From NCBI GenBank assembly GCA_023391315.1, contig JAEWBD010000294.1, positions 1 through 10,274 of the forward strand: a DNA stretch of 10,274 nucleotides, read 5' to 3'. The notes beneath the pieces were generated by a model. The model was given only the letters and a program-made list of their open reading frames with translations. It ran no database searches and was not told where the DNA came from. Source of the stretch: Bacteroidota bacterium. Lineage in GTDB: Bacteria; Bacteroidota; Bacteroidia; Chitinophagales; Chitinophagaceae. Shown piece by piece: positions 1 to 8,085 of the stretch (within the stretch, counting starts at the first letter, position 1; each line of letters begins with the position of its first letter). The position numbers were made by a program, and so were the translations under genes.

Positions 1-727
1 CGGATGTATTGTACTCCGGTAATTGCTGCAGCGTTATATGCGGGGAGCCTAAAGGCGTAAAGGTTGTGTCAACCCGGCCACACAAATAATTCAGCATCGC
101 ATAGTCATTTTGATACAATTGCTTTGCCTGCATAATGGCCAGGTGTTGTTGCCGCAGCGTAACCAGGAAAGTAAGATAGTCTGTTTGTTTATATATGCCG
201 GATTGTGTGAGCCTTTTCAGAATGGAATCCTCTGTTGAAAGCAAGCTGTACATCTCGTGATTAAAATTATACTGCCGCCAGCTTCCATACGCGGCAATAT
301 AGGCAGCGGTAACTGTTCGCCGCAGGTCCTGCTCCGCTATTTTGCCGGCAATAGATAAAGAATCGTTCAATAGCAGGATACCATTGAACTGTATCTTTAA
401 ATTTTTCTTACCTGCGAATGTTTTGGTGGCACTGATCTGTTCATTAAAGCTCCGGATATTGGTGATAATTTCATCGTACCCGTATCCGTGCATAACAGGA
501 GTGTAGTAATTATTGCTGATGCCGTTTACCTGTGGTTTGTACTGAGCAAGAATTTGCAGGCTGTCAATTTTGTTGAGCAGCCTGTTATTGTTAGTTTCTT
601 TTAACAGGGGGCTGTTGCGTACAGCCTCATGTATAAAAAAGTCAAGATCTTTTTGCTGCGCTTTTGAAAAAGCGGGATATGAAAAAAGTAGAAAGAGGAG
701 AAACCGTCGCAAGTATTTTTTTATCAT
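1..727 (-). CDS. TolC-family outer-membrane efflux protein, N-terminal part (3' end cut by window edge)
   Basis: I translated this frame directly. It starts at ATG 727-725 and stays open for 242 codons to the window edge. Residues 1-23 form a signal peptide (basic start, hydrophobic stretch, then SKAQ). The mature part begins with DLDFFIHEAVRNSPLLKE, the opening typical of TolC/OEP-family channel proteins, which form the outer-membrane duct of tripartite efflux pumps. It continues with long polar helical stretches, such as DLRRTVTAAYIAAYGSW near 134-150 and ILKRLTQSGIYKQTDYLTF near 169-187, as expected for the periplasmic helical barrel. It lies 69 bp downstream of a two-component kinase on the same strand. 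In Bacteroidota this often precedes RND or other efflux genes, which would lie beyond position 1. The family call is fairly secure; the pump type and substrate cannot be seen. Confidence 0.75.
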   Translation of the reverse strand, partial: MIKKYLRRFLLFLLFSYPAFSKAQQKDLDFFIHEAVRNSPLLKETNNNRLLNKIDSLQILAQYKPQVNGISNNYYTPVMHGYGYDEIITNIRSFNEQISATKTFAGKKNLKIQFNGILLLNDSLSIAGKIAEQDLRRTVTAAYIAAYGSWRQYNFNHEMYSLLSTEDSILKRLTQSGIYKQTDYLTFLVTLRQQHLAIMQAKQLYQNDYAMLNYLCGRVDTTFTPLGSPHITLQQLPEYNTS

Positions 728-740
728 TTCGATTGCCCTC

Positions 741-753
741 AGATAATATATCT
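741..753. promoter_or_regulatory. Short palindrome upstream of the TolC-family gene
   Basis: AGATAATATATCT is an inverted repeat with 5-base arms (AGATA/TATCT) around a 3-base centre. It sits 14 bp upstream of the efflux gene start, in the 69-bp gap after the kinase gene. It could be an operator or simply AT-rich chance. I found no second copy near the other genes of this block, which weakens the case. Confidence 0.15.
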
Positions 754-796
754 GCAACAACAAAAGAAACTATGGAATTTGAAGAAAAATTGAACT

Positions 797-2056
797 TTAA
801 AAACTTATGCTGAATATATGCTCGTCTGGTTCTTTAAAATTATACGTACAGGTAAATCCTGAAGCCTGGCAGATCTGGTAGATAATAGACAACCCCAGGC
901 CGTGGCTTTCAGATGTGCTATTTTGCTTCGAAAACCTTTTAAACAGGGCATCCTTGTTCAAAGCATGGTTGATGCCGGTATTTGTGATTGTAAGCCTGCT
1001 TTCTACTAGATAAATTAATATGGTTCCCTGTTGAATATTATACTTTGTGGCATTGCTCAAAAGGTTATTCAGTAAAATATCCAGTAAATAAAAATTACCA
1101 TGGATCATGCAGTTTGAAATACCGCAGTCTATCACAATATTCCTCCCTTTCCACAATTCATCAAACTGGTTTATTTTGCTTTCGAGTAATTCCTTCAGGT
1201 CAAAGTCTGCTTTTTCATTGAACTGATTATTTTCAATTTTTGCCAGCAGCAATAAAGATTGATTAAGCTTGCTTAAACCCTGCAGTGCTGTATAGGCATT
1301 TTGTATATACTTACTGTCTGCCTCCGAAAAGTTTTCATTTTGAATAAGCATATCAAGCTTTGACCGGATTACTGCAATGGGCGTTTGCATTTCATGGGAA
1401 GCATTTTCCGTAAACTCTTTTAATGTTTTATAATCCCGCTGGGCTTTAGTCATCGCATTTGCGGATACCTTATTAAGGTAGTTAAATTCATCAATAGCAG
1501 TTTCTTTAAATTGTACTGCCCGCATTTCACTTAAATTGAAGTTTTGCATGGATTGCAGTGTTTCATAAAAAGGTTGCCATAACCTTCGTAAGACAAACCT
1601 GTTTATAAAAAAGGTTGTTATAAGTATAAGCAGGATAAGTGTAATAGTGATAATAATGATGGAGTGGATCAGATCATCTGTACGCGCCAGTGACTTGCTT
1701 ACACTTACCAGGAACCATCTGCCATTTACATTGACATTAAATTTTATAATCCGTTGAATTTCTTTTTCCTGTTCAGCAGTGCTATAAGCCTCTTTTGTAT
1801 AAATACTTTTTTCAATGGAAACAGGAGAGGCCACCTGTTCATAGGTTGTATATTGATCCCGTACTTCGATGATGCCCGGCAAATGTTTGTTGCGGGCCAC
1901 ATAAGTAAGTATTTCATTTTTTTCAATCTTCAAATCCTCATCAATCTGGCTGATTACTACGTACCGCAGCAAAACAGCAAATGCAATGCAACCGATCAGA
2001 AAAATAATTACCGTAGAGATTACGTTAATGCGGTTATATTTTGTAAACAGCTTCAT
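797..2056 (-). CDS. Two-component sensor histidine kinase
   Basis: This is an inner-membrane sensor kinase of 419 aa that should phosphorylate the response regulator encoded just upstream. Membrane helices lie at about 11-33 and 131-151 and enclose a roughly 97-residue periplasmic sensor region with no family I recognise. The dimerisation/phosphoacceptor box is FTENASHEMQTPIAVIRSKLD-like, with His221. The ATPase core follows: N box LLSNATKYN (332-340), a G1 box reading ITNTG (357-361) with Asn where Asp is usual, then FKRF and the G2 box HGLGLSI (385-391). I see no clear HAMP domain. The start is 6 bp after the regulator's stop, so the pair is almost certainly co-transcribed. The kinase call is secure. 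The signal is unknown; the neighbours suggest envelope stress or cationic antimicrobials. Confidence 0.95.
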   Translation of the reverse strand: MKLFTKYNRINVISTVIIFLIGCIAFAVLLRYVVISQIDEDLKIEKNEILTYVARNKHLPGIIEVRDQYTTYEQVASPVSIEKSIYTKEAYSTAEQEKEIQRIIKFNVNVNGRWFLVSVSKSLARTDDLIHSIIIITITLILLILITTFFINRFVLRRLWQPFYETLQSMQNFNLSEMRAVQFKETAIDEFNYLNKVSANAMTKAQRDYKTLKEFTENASHEMQTPIAVIRSKLDMLIQNENFSEADSKYIQNAYTALQGLSKLNQSLLLLAKIENNQFNEKADFDLKELLESKINQFDELWKGRNIVIDCGISNCMIHGNFYLLDILLNNLLSNATKYNIQQGTILIYLVESRLTITNTGINHALNKDALFKRFSKQNSTSESHGLGLSIIYQICQASGFTCTYNFKEPDEHIFSISF

Positions 2057-2062
2057 TGCAGT

Positions 2063-2743
2063 TTATTTAGACAGGCTGAATTTATACCCCATCCCATATA
2101 CAGATTTAATATAATCCTGTGTTCCCCGCTGTAACATTTTTCTGCGCAGGTTTTTAATATGGGTATAAATGAAATCATAATTGTCGGCAAGGTCCATATC
2201 ATCGCCCCATAAATGTTCGGCAATTGCGGATTTGCTGATCACTTTGTTTTTATTACTGATAAAATATAATAACAGGTCAAATTCCTTTTTGGTAAGTTCT
2301 AATACATTTCCTTCTATAAAAACCTGCCTTGCGTCCAGGTTTATTTTTACTGCATCAAAGCTGATGGTATTATTACCATAAAATGATTTTCTTCGAATGA
2401 TGGCAGCTACCCTGGCCGCCAATTCTGGAAGATGGAAAGGTTTGGTTAAATAGTCGTCGGCGCCGGACTTCAATCCCAGCAGTTTGTCATCCAGTGAATT
2501 TTTGGCTGAGATAATGATTACGCCGTCTGTTTTATTATTCGCTTTTAATTCTTTCAATATATCTATCCCGCTTCCACCCGGAAGGGTTATATCGAGTATA
2601 ATACAGGCATAATCATACAACGAAATTTTTTCCATGGCGGTATTAAAATCGAAGGCGGCCTCGGTAACAAATTTTTCAATGCCCAGGTAATCACACATAC
2701 TTGCAGATAATTGCTGCTCATCTTCTATTATTAAGATTTTCAT
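2063..2743 (-). CDS. OmpR-family response regulator
   Basis: This 226-aa protein combines an N-terminal receiver domain and a C-terminal winged-helix DNA-binding domain. The receiver shows the acidic pair E7/D8, the phosphoacceptor Asp51 in ILDITLPGGSG, the switch Ser79 in IIISAK, and Lys101 in LTKPF. The OmpR/PhoB-type winged helix spans about 126-224, with LTKKEFDLLLYF (150-161), the recognition region around DFIYTHIKNLRRK (190-202), and the closing hairpin VYGMGYKF (215-222). It is the cognate partner of the kinase that begins 6 bp downstream. A 114-bp gap separates it from the eptA-like gene upstream, so it may be read through from that gene or have its own promoter. I could not find a convincing TAnnTTTG box in that gap. 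Targets are unknown; the flanking lipid A and efflux genes are the natural candidates. Confidence 0.96.
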   Translation of the reverse strand: MKILIIEDEQQLSASMCDYLGIEKFVTEAAFDFNTAMEKISLYDYACIILDITLPGGSGIDILKELKANNKTDGVIIISAKNSLDDKLLGLKSGADDYLTKPFHLPELAARVAAIIRRKSFYGNNTISFDAVKINLDARQVFIEGNVLELTKKEFDLLLYFISNKNKVISKSAIAEHLWGDDMDLADNYDFIYTHIKNLRRKMLQRGTQDYIKSVYGMGYKFSLSK

Positions 2744-2857
2744 GTCACAGGCTTTTGAGATTACAAGAGTTCAAATCATTTTTAAGTCTTTTCTGAAATA
2801 GCAGATAAAAAAAGCTCAATTGGCTAAGTTAACTTTCGTATCTCCTGCTGTTTGAAT

Positions 2858-4456
2858 TTATTTAAAAATATTCAGGCTTTCATTATACACCGGGCTTTGC
2901 ATACCCAGGAAATTTAAGACACTGTGAAATACATAATTCTGAGATACTGTTTTTAAAGGCTTGAGCTGTTTAGAATTATCGGACGTCCAAACTATAAAAG
3001 GGATCTCATATTGTTCCCTGGGCGCAATGCTTAAAGGCAATCCATGCATGTATAGATTTTTTTCTCCTAACGATTCTCCATGGTCTGACACAAAAATCAT
3101 TGCACTTTTATACTCTTTTAACTGTTTTAAATCTTCAATTATATTGTGTAAAATATAATCAGTATAAATAATCGTATTGTCATAGGCATTGATTAGTTCC
3201 TGATGAGAACAATTTCCCAATTCAACACTATTACAAACGGGTTTAAAAGTCTCAAACGCCGGTGGGTATTTCTTGCTATAGGTGGGCCCATGGCTTGTGC
3301 TTGTGTGCAGCACAATTAATATTTTATTTCTTTTACTGGCTAATATTTGCTCCTTCAGGCCGGCCAAAAGAATTTCATCGTAATTACAGTTACCACCTTT
3401 ACATGTTGACCTTAAAAAATCTTTGTTTTGATAATTTTGAATGTGAACCGGAGGTTCTCCCCAGTTTGTAGTTCTCCAAACAACTGCTACATTATTTCTA
3501 TATAAATAATTTGGCAAGATTTCATGCAGATCATCGGTATGGGCATGCTCTAAAATACATTTTAGGCCTGCGGTGGTATATGTGGCACAGGAAGTAGCGT
3601 CAAAATGAAATACGTTTTGGGTTTTGGAAAGCAGCGGGTTTGTATTTCTGTCGTAACCATACAAAGAAAAATTTTGTTTTCTTGCAGACTCTCCTATGAC
3701 TAAAACAACAACCGATTTTGCGCTGTCTTTTATGGTGGCAGCCGGTAATAAGATTTCCTTTTTATTTTTCTGGTGTTTATGAATATAAAAGAGTGAAGTA
3801 TTGACCGTATAAGACCAGGGCATTGCAAGACCGCCTAATTGTTTTGAATTTTTATCAATCCATAGCCAATTATCCGCATTGGCAAATACCATAATGATGA
3901 TAAATAGTAAAGTCGGCAAAGAGGTGAATAAGAATTTTTTCAACGGTACGTTTATTATTTTCACTTTAATTATGTAAATGCCGGGAATGACCCCAAGCAG
4001 AATTGTATATATTATCAATTTAACAGAGAAAAAACTGCTGGCTTCTTCATATTTCGTATTAAGTACATTGCCAATCATACTTTCATCTATTATAACATTG
4101 TAGGTATTAATAAAGTAGACGGCAATTGCATTGATAATAAAGAATAAGACCAATAAAGATTTTCCAACAAAACGGGAGAGAAAAAATACCAGGTGAAAAG
4201 TAAATGCGTTTGCAACTATCATTAAGATAACCAAGCTGGCTATAATAATTACGCCATTCAAACTTTTATAATCAACATGATTAAAGACAAAAGTGTAAAA
4301 TGGAAGATGAAAGAATAAAAAACTTAAAAAGCTCATCAATAAAGCAAACTGTGTTAAGTTTAAAGTATAAAGCCGCGTTAACTTCAAGCTATTTTTTAGC
4401 ATACGTATTAATGATTTTATACAGCGAAACAACCAGGCTGGCAAATGATAAATCAT
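2858..4456 (-). CDS. eptA: Lipid A phosphoethanolamine transferase (EptA/MCR type)
   Basis: This inner-membrane enzyme with a periplasmic sulfatase-fold domain transfers phosphoethanolamine from phosphatidylethanolamine to lipid A, lowering negative charge and binding of polymyxin-like peptides. The frame is 532 aa. The N-terminal half has about five membrane helices (near 36-56, 68-90, 97-117, 145-165, 177-194) and the family motif IDESMIGN (123-130). The catalytic domain shows GES at 255-257 (metal ligand Glu256), SCAT at 289-292 (nucleophile Thr292), SHGPTY (388-393), SDHGESLGE (457-465) and MHGLP (470-474). Cysteine pairs 290/300, 352/357 and 408/416 match disulfides known in EptA/MCR enzymes. 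Starting at Met19 (position 4402) fits the family N terminus better and cuts the overlap with the upstream PAP2 gene from 68 to 14 bp, so that start is preferred. The enzyme class is very secure; the exact acceptor position on lipid A is not visible. Confidence 0.95.
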   Translation of the reverse strand: MIYHLPAWLFRCIKSLIRMLKNSLKLTRLYTLNLTQFALLMSFLSFLFFHLPFYTFVFNHVDYKSLNGVIIIASLVILMIVANAFTFHLVFFLSRFVGKSLLVLFFIINAIAVYFINTYNVIIDESMIGNVLNTKYEEASSFFSVKLIIYTILLGVIPGIYIIKVKIINVPLKKFLFTSLPTLLFIIIMVFANADNWLWIDKNSKQLGGLAMPWSYTVNTSLFYIHKHQKNKKEILLPAATIKDSAKSVVVLVIGESARKQNFSLYGYDRNTNPLLSKTQNVFHFDATSCATYTTAGLKCILEHAHTDDLHEILPNYLYRNNVAVVWRTTNWGEPPVHIQNYQNKDFLRSTCKGGNCNYDEILLAGLKEQILASKRNKILIVLHTSTSHGPTYSKKYPPAFETFKPVCNSVELGNCSHQELINAYDNTIIYTDYILHNIIEDLKQLKEYKSAMIFVSDHGESLGEKNLYMHGLPLSIAPREQYEIPFIVWTSDNSKQLKPLKTVSQNYVFHSVLNFLGMQSPVYNESLNIFK

Positions 4457-5216
4457 AGATTACCAGGTTTTCATTAAGTATTTTATTGACTAATGCAATG
4501 CCACATACCAGGAGCAATAAAATAAATACCGGATAACTTTTCTTATTATTGACCCAGGTGAAAATTTTATACTGCCGGCTGATAAAGATGCCTGTAATAC
4601 CCGCAATATATCCAACGATACAGCCTGTAATAACATCAACCGGGTAATGTGCCCCTACAGCTACTCTGGTAAAGGCAACTATTAATCCCATAATAATTAC
4701 GGAAAAGAACCAGATGAACTTATATTCGAACTTTCCGGGCATGAATGCAAACAGCAGGATGGTAAGCACAGTAAAGATTGTAATCGAGTGCCCCGAAGGC
4801 AAACTGTTGAACCCGGATAATTTTTTTCCGATGATAATAATACTATTATTATCAAACACTACTGCAGGCCTTGGTACTACAAATATCGTTTTTAGTGTAC
4901 TGGAGAGCAGGAAAGAAACCAGCAAACCTGGTATTAAAGATTCCCAGATTTTTGGAGCATACACAATGAGAATGCTTAAAAACGATAAAGAAATTAAAGC
5001 GTCTCCAAATTGGGTAAGATTAAACTGGAGGGTTGGATATTGCCCCAGATTATGGTTAATATAATAGAAGCTATCTTTTTGAACCTGTATATATCCATTA
5101 ACACACAAAGCATCCCGGCTATACAGCAATAAAACAATGGCAGTTAACAAAAATATGGGTATAAAAAAAAGAGATGTCCTGAGCCTTGAATAATTATTAA
5201 TAACGTTTTTGTTCAT
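4389..5216 (-). CDS. PAP2-family membrane phosphatase (candidate lipid A phosphatase)
   Basis: This 275-aa multi-pass membrane protein carries all three PAP2 motifs: K109 to R116-P117 (KTIFVVPRP), LPSGHS at 139-144 with His143, and R184 to H190 to D194 (TRVAVGAHYPVD). The motifs face the periplasm in this family. Substrates include phosphatidylglycerol phosphate, undecaprenyl pyrophosphate and the 1- or 4'-phosphate of lipid A. The gene overlaps the phosphoethanolamine transferase downstream, so the two are co-translated. In Helicobacter pylori a lipid A 1-phosphatase (LpxE) acts before EptA and is encoded beside it, and pap2 genes also travel with mcr-1. I therefore infer lipid A dephosphorylation or recycling linked to phosphoethanolamine addition. 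The C-terminal membrane extension after the third motif (about 225-275) is longer than in minimal PAP2 enzymes. Family secure, substrate inferred. Confidence 0.9.
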   Translation of the reverse strand: MNKNVINNYSRLRTSLFFIPIFLLTAIVLLLYSRDALCVNGYIQVQKDSFYYINHNLGQYPTLQFNLTQFGDALISLSFLSILIVYAPKIWESLIPGLLVSFLLSSTLKTIFVVPRPAVVFDNNSIIIIGKKLSGFNSLPSGHSITIFTVLTILLFAFMPGKFEYKFIWFFSVIIMGLIVAFTRVAVGAHYPVDVITGCIVGYIAGITGIFISRQYKIFTWVNNKKSYPVFILLLLVCGIALVNKILNENLVIYDLSFASLVVSLYKIINTYAKK

Positions 5217-5664
5217 TATCCCTTTTTATTTATAGTTTATTTATCCAGCTTATCGGAAGCAGCAGGGGGTAAACCACATAGAGTAACGGGAATGGAAGCC
5301 TGGTGGTTATGTCAAAGACAAACTGATGTAAGTGCCCTTAAAAGATAAATTGAATTGAAACCGGCATCTTTTTTTGCGCGCAGGGAAAGTAATATAGCTC
5401 TCGTGGAAAATGAATGCTCTAAAGTTGTAAGTAGTGCAGAAATCCCACCTTTGGTAAATTTAGTTAATATCTTCCAGCTACCCATATTTTGCTCATTAAA
5501 AACCCGTAAAGTACAAGGGTAATTTTGGAGAAATTTTGAACTTCAAACTATACTATCTGCTCTGATGGAGGAAAATTGCACTTCTTCCTGTATGAGCTTC
5601 ATCGGTATGATTTTTCCGTTGCCTTTATTGCGATAGCTTTACAGTAAGTGCTGCTGAATTGCTT
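5217..5664. other. 448-bp spacer with an unexplained 76-codon open frame
   Basis: No recognisable gene lies here. On the minus strand, 5542-5315 is free of stops for 76 codons. Its only ATG, at 5485, would give a 57-aa peptide beginning MGSWKILTKF and ending in TGA (5314-5312). The same frame continues past that TGA for 24 more codons to a TAA at 5239-5237. A promoter-like TATAGTTTG (minus strand, 5552-5544) lies just upstream, but with no good TTG partner. The peptide resembles no family I know. It may be a gene remnant, a leader of the PAP2 transcript, or chance. A plus-strand 23-aa frame at 5565-5636 is too short to support. Confidence 0.4.
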
Positions 5665-6597
5665 TTAAGGCAGTGTAAATTGATTACAAAAACTCCAAAT
5701 TATGTTTGTTGCATTAATCGCAGTTGATGGGGTATCACCTCTCCTTCCCTGTACCGCAGATGAAGGCCAGGCATGCCCGCCATCTTTTGTAAGGTAAAGT
5801 TGAACAAGGGTCCTGCCCTCACTATCATTCCAACTGCTCACTTCATATTGCTCATACTGTATTTTCACGGGATCTTTCTTACAGTTGTTCCGGGTTACCC
5901 AATAGTTAATACCGTCCATTGCGGGTGGAAAATTATAGCCCCCAATACCTATACCTCCGGCGAAAGGTACTTTCGTATCCGGCATAGCGTGGATATGCAG
6001 GATGGGAACAATTCCTTGTTTAGACACATCTTTAGGCGCCACCATATCACCACTTACAATACCCACCGCAGCTATTTTATCAGGCAGTTCAGAAGCAAGC
6101 CGGTAAGCCATCATACCCCCGTTCGACATGCCGGTTACATACACTTTCTTCTTGTTCACCTTAAAGCGATTGCTAATGTTGTCAATAAGCGTACTGATAA
6201 ATTTAACATCGTTCACGTTTGTGTACATGGCATAATCGCAGCAGCTACCAGCATTCCATGTGCGTATCTGAAACAGGCCTATGCCATCTTGCTTTTCTAC
6301 CCCATCCGGAAAAATAGTTATAAATCCTTCTTCGTTGCCTTTCTGTTCAAATCCGTATGCTTTCTCAAACTGTTCTGCATTACCGCCTGTACCATGCAAC
6401 CCTATAACAAGTGGCCGGGCTGTATCCTTTTGGTAATAGTCCTCCGGGAGCTTTACAATGTATGTTCTGCGAATGCCGTCAATAACAACCTGCTCGGCAA
6501 AACGAAATTGAGCAGGCTGTGGCCGGGTACTGTCTTTGCCACAAGAGAGAAGCAGCAAGCAAAAAAATGTATTGATGAAATTGATCATAATCTTCAT
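5665..6597 (-). CDS. Lipoprotein esterase, PHB depolymerase/feruloyl esterase family
   Basis: This 310-aa alpha/beta-hydrolase probably cleaves ester bonds in polymers or plant-derived feruloyl or acetyl esters. The N terminus has a lipoprotein signal with a lipobox LLSC and Cys19 as the lipidated residue. The next residues, GKDST, partly resemble the Lys/acidic signal that sends lipoproteins to the cell surface in some Bacteroidota. Catalytic features are visible: an oxyanion HGTGG (68-72), nucleophile Ser158 in GMSNGG, Asp207 in HAMPDTKVPF, and His275 in GGHAWP. The GSCCDYAMYTNVNDV stretch (117-131) is typical of this esterase family. The gene is flanked by spacers of 318 bp upstream and 448 bp downstream, so it is probably transcribed alone. 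The fold and active site are secure; the natural substrate is not. A 286-codon antisense frame here (5773-6633) has no protein-like features. Confidence 0.92.
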   Translation of the reverse strand: MKIMINFINTFFCLLLLSCGKDSTRPQPAQFRFAEQVVIDGIRRTYIVKLPEDYYQKDTARPLVIGLHGTGGNAEQFEKAYGFEQKGNEEGFITIFPDGVEKQDGIGLFQIRTWNAGSCCDYAMYTNVNDVKFISTLIDNISNRFKVNKKKVYVTGMSNGGMMAYRLASELPDKIAAVGIVSGDMVAPKDVSKQGIVPILHIHAMPDTKVPFAGGIGIGGYNFPPAMDGINYWVTRNNCKKDPVKIQYEQYEVSSWNDSEGRTLVQLYLTKDGGHAWPSSAVQGRRGDTPSTAINATNIIWSFCNQFTLP

Positions 6598-6915
6598 ACT
6601 ATTCTATTTATTGTTGATAAACAACACAAATAAAATTACAGATGTAAAGACGCAGAAAGATAAACACAGCGAAGCAGGAAAATAAGGGATTGAGGCAGGT
6701 TGGTTAGTAATAACAGGAGTAAAAGCCACTCTTTCCAACAAAAAAATTAAATTATTAATAGCTACAGCAACCTACATGGAATACTCCTTCATAAAGTACA
6801 GGGAGGTGGCAAAAATGAACAGTGAAACGGCGCGCCTGAATTACTATGTTGTTGTTGGATAAAAGACCAGTTGTGCTACCAATGTGGTTTTCCTGCCTGC
6901 CGCAGCCTGTTAATG
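6598..6915. other. 318-bp spacer without a supported gene
   Basis: This lies between the beta-barrel gene and the esterase gene and should contain the esterase promoter, but I see no clear TAnnTTTG box or hairpin terminator. A 28-codon plus-strand frame (6776-6862) has an inner ATG at 6815 preceded by GGGAGGTGGC. Such a strong purine-rich site is unusual in this type of genome, and the frame could be a tiny peptide or a remnant. Nothing else is recognisable. Confidence 0.35.
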
Positions 6916-8085
6916 CTATAAACTCCATTTTATTCTAACATACGCCTGGTGCGATATTGCCTGAAATATATCTTGTACATCGGAGAAGAAAGATTGCCAT
7001 ATTAGGTCTATATCAAGGTTAGTGGCAATATTGTATTGCAGCATAGGAAAGAGGATAAGCAGGTTGGTACCTGGCGCATACACTGTACTAAAAGTTCCGC
7101 TAAACAAAGGTGTAAACTGCTTTGAGGTAGTAATTATCACATTCCATTTGGTGGGCATGGGATGCTCAGGAGAAAATTTTAAATTTATTTCATTCCAGTT
7201 ATTTACCGGTTTGTTTAAACCATGTCCTGCGATTAAGAATCCAACATTTACATACCACCCATTCTTAAACATATAATCCATTTGCGTAGAAATATTTGCA
7301 ATGGAAGCCGTGTCTTTTGGTAAAATAAAGTATTGCATCTCACCTTTGAAACCTACATTGTTGATACTTCCGGCCCAACCTGCCCCTATTGTAGGATAGT
7401 CTCTGTACCATCCAGTAATTATTTGCATATCATAACCCCACTTATTAAGTGAATAGCGCAGCGCAGCAACAGAGGCATTGTTATTTCCTGTATAGGTATA
7501 AGCTGCTTCTATATTCGAGACACTATTGAATAAATACTGCAGCTTTGCACCATCTGCACCGGGCCGTTCCTCATAATCAAAATCAAGGAAGTTATAGGTA
7601 TTGAAAATATCATTAGGGTTCCAGGTTGTTGTCACACCCCAGTTAATACGCTGCCGGCCTACACGCACATTCCATTTGGTGGTATGATAATTAATATACA
7701 AACGCTCCACATTGGTATGCATAACGAATGAGCGAGTGTTAATCCAGACCTTTTGTAAATTCAACCATTCATTGCTATTCCTGAGTAAGGATGCATAGCT
7801 GGTAACAGACCTGACTTCACTGCCCCAGATCAGACGGTTACGAAGTTCTGCAACAGCAGTCAATTTATCAGAAGGCTTCCACTTTAAATTAAGCCGGTTA
7901 TGGAATAGAACGCTGTAAGTATTTTCTTTAAAACTTTTATTGAATACGAATGTCTCCAGGTTCTTAATATACCCATTCCATTCCAGTTTCTTTTCCGCTT
8001 CTTTCTTTTCTACCCCTACAGAATCTTGTGAGAAATTGAAACAGGGAATCAGCAAACATGATATAACCAGTAGTTTCTTTAACAT
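6916..8085 (-). CDS. Outer-membrane beta-barrel protein of an ABC/LolA-like gene set
   Basis: This 389-aa protein has a signal peptide at 1-20 (MLKKLLVIS.., ending NFSQ) and then a pattern of alternating aromatic and polar residues typical of outer-membrane barrels. The C terminus AYVRIKWSL is a good final beta strand for barrel assembly. The best conserved block is RVGRQRINWGVTTTWNPND (141-159), followed by FDYEERPGADG (169-179), as in porin-like proteins that accompany ABC or MMPL transporters with LolA-like partners. It is the last gene of the minus-strand set. Its start overlaps the ATPase stop by 7 bp (8079-8085), so its translation depends on the upstream genes. Unlike the other three genes it is intact. 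The natural cargo is unknown; I can say outer-membrane barrel with confidence but not channel specificity. Confidence 0.8.
   Translation of the reverse strand: MLKKLLVISCLLIPCFNFSQDSVGVEKKEAEKKLEWNGYIKNLETFVFNKSFKENTYSVLFHNRLNLKWKPSDKLTAVAELRNRLIWGSEVRSVTSYASLLRNSNEWLNLQKVWINTRSFVMHTNVERLYINYHTTKWNVRVGRQRINWGVTTTWNPNDIFNTYNFLDFDYEERPGADGAKLQYLFNSVSNIEAAYTYTGNNNASVAALRYSLNKWGYDMQIITGWYRDYPTIGAGWAGSINNVGFKGEMQYFILPKDTASIANISTQMDYMFKNGWYVNVGFLIAGHGLNKPVNNWNEINLKFSPEHPMPTKWNVIITTSKQFTPLFSGTFSTVYAPGTNLLILFPMLQYNIATNLDIDLIWQSFFSDVQDIFQAISHQAYVRIKWSL

Noticed and set aside
1754..2134. Plus-strand frame opposite the kinase start and regulator end
   Set aside because: It is antisense to two well-identified genes and its composition is not protein-like.
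2744..2857. Promoter or terminator between the EptA and regulator genes
   Set aside because: No TAnnTTTG-type box with a TTG partner and no GC-rich hairpin followed by T-run; the only inverted repeat (AGC/GCT near 2813-2825) has 3-base arms.
5565..5636. 23-aa plus-strand open frame in the spacer before PAP2
   Set aside because: Too short, no ribosome-binding evidence, no recognisable peptide class.
5773..6633. Long plus-strand open frame (286 codons) opposite the esterase
   Set aside because: The minus strand encodes a complete esterase with catalytic triad and lipoprotein signal; the antisense translation is rich in His/Cys with no coherent domain.
6890..6915. Hairpin terminator after the beta-barrel gene (CTGCC/GGCAG-like sequence)
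   Set aside because: The complementary arms are adjacent with almost no loop, and no T-run follows on the minus strand.
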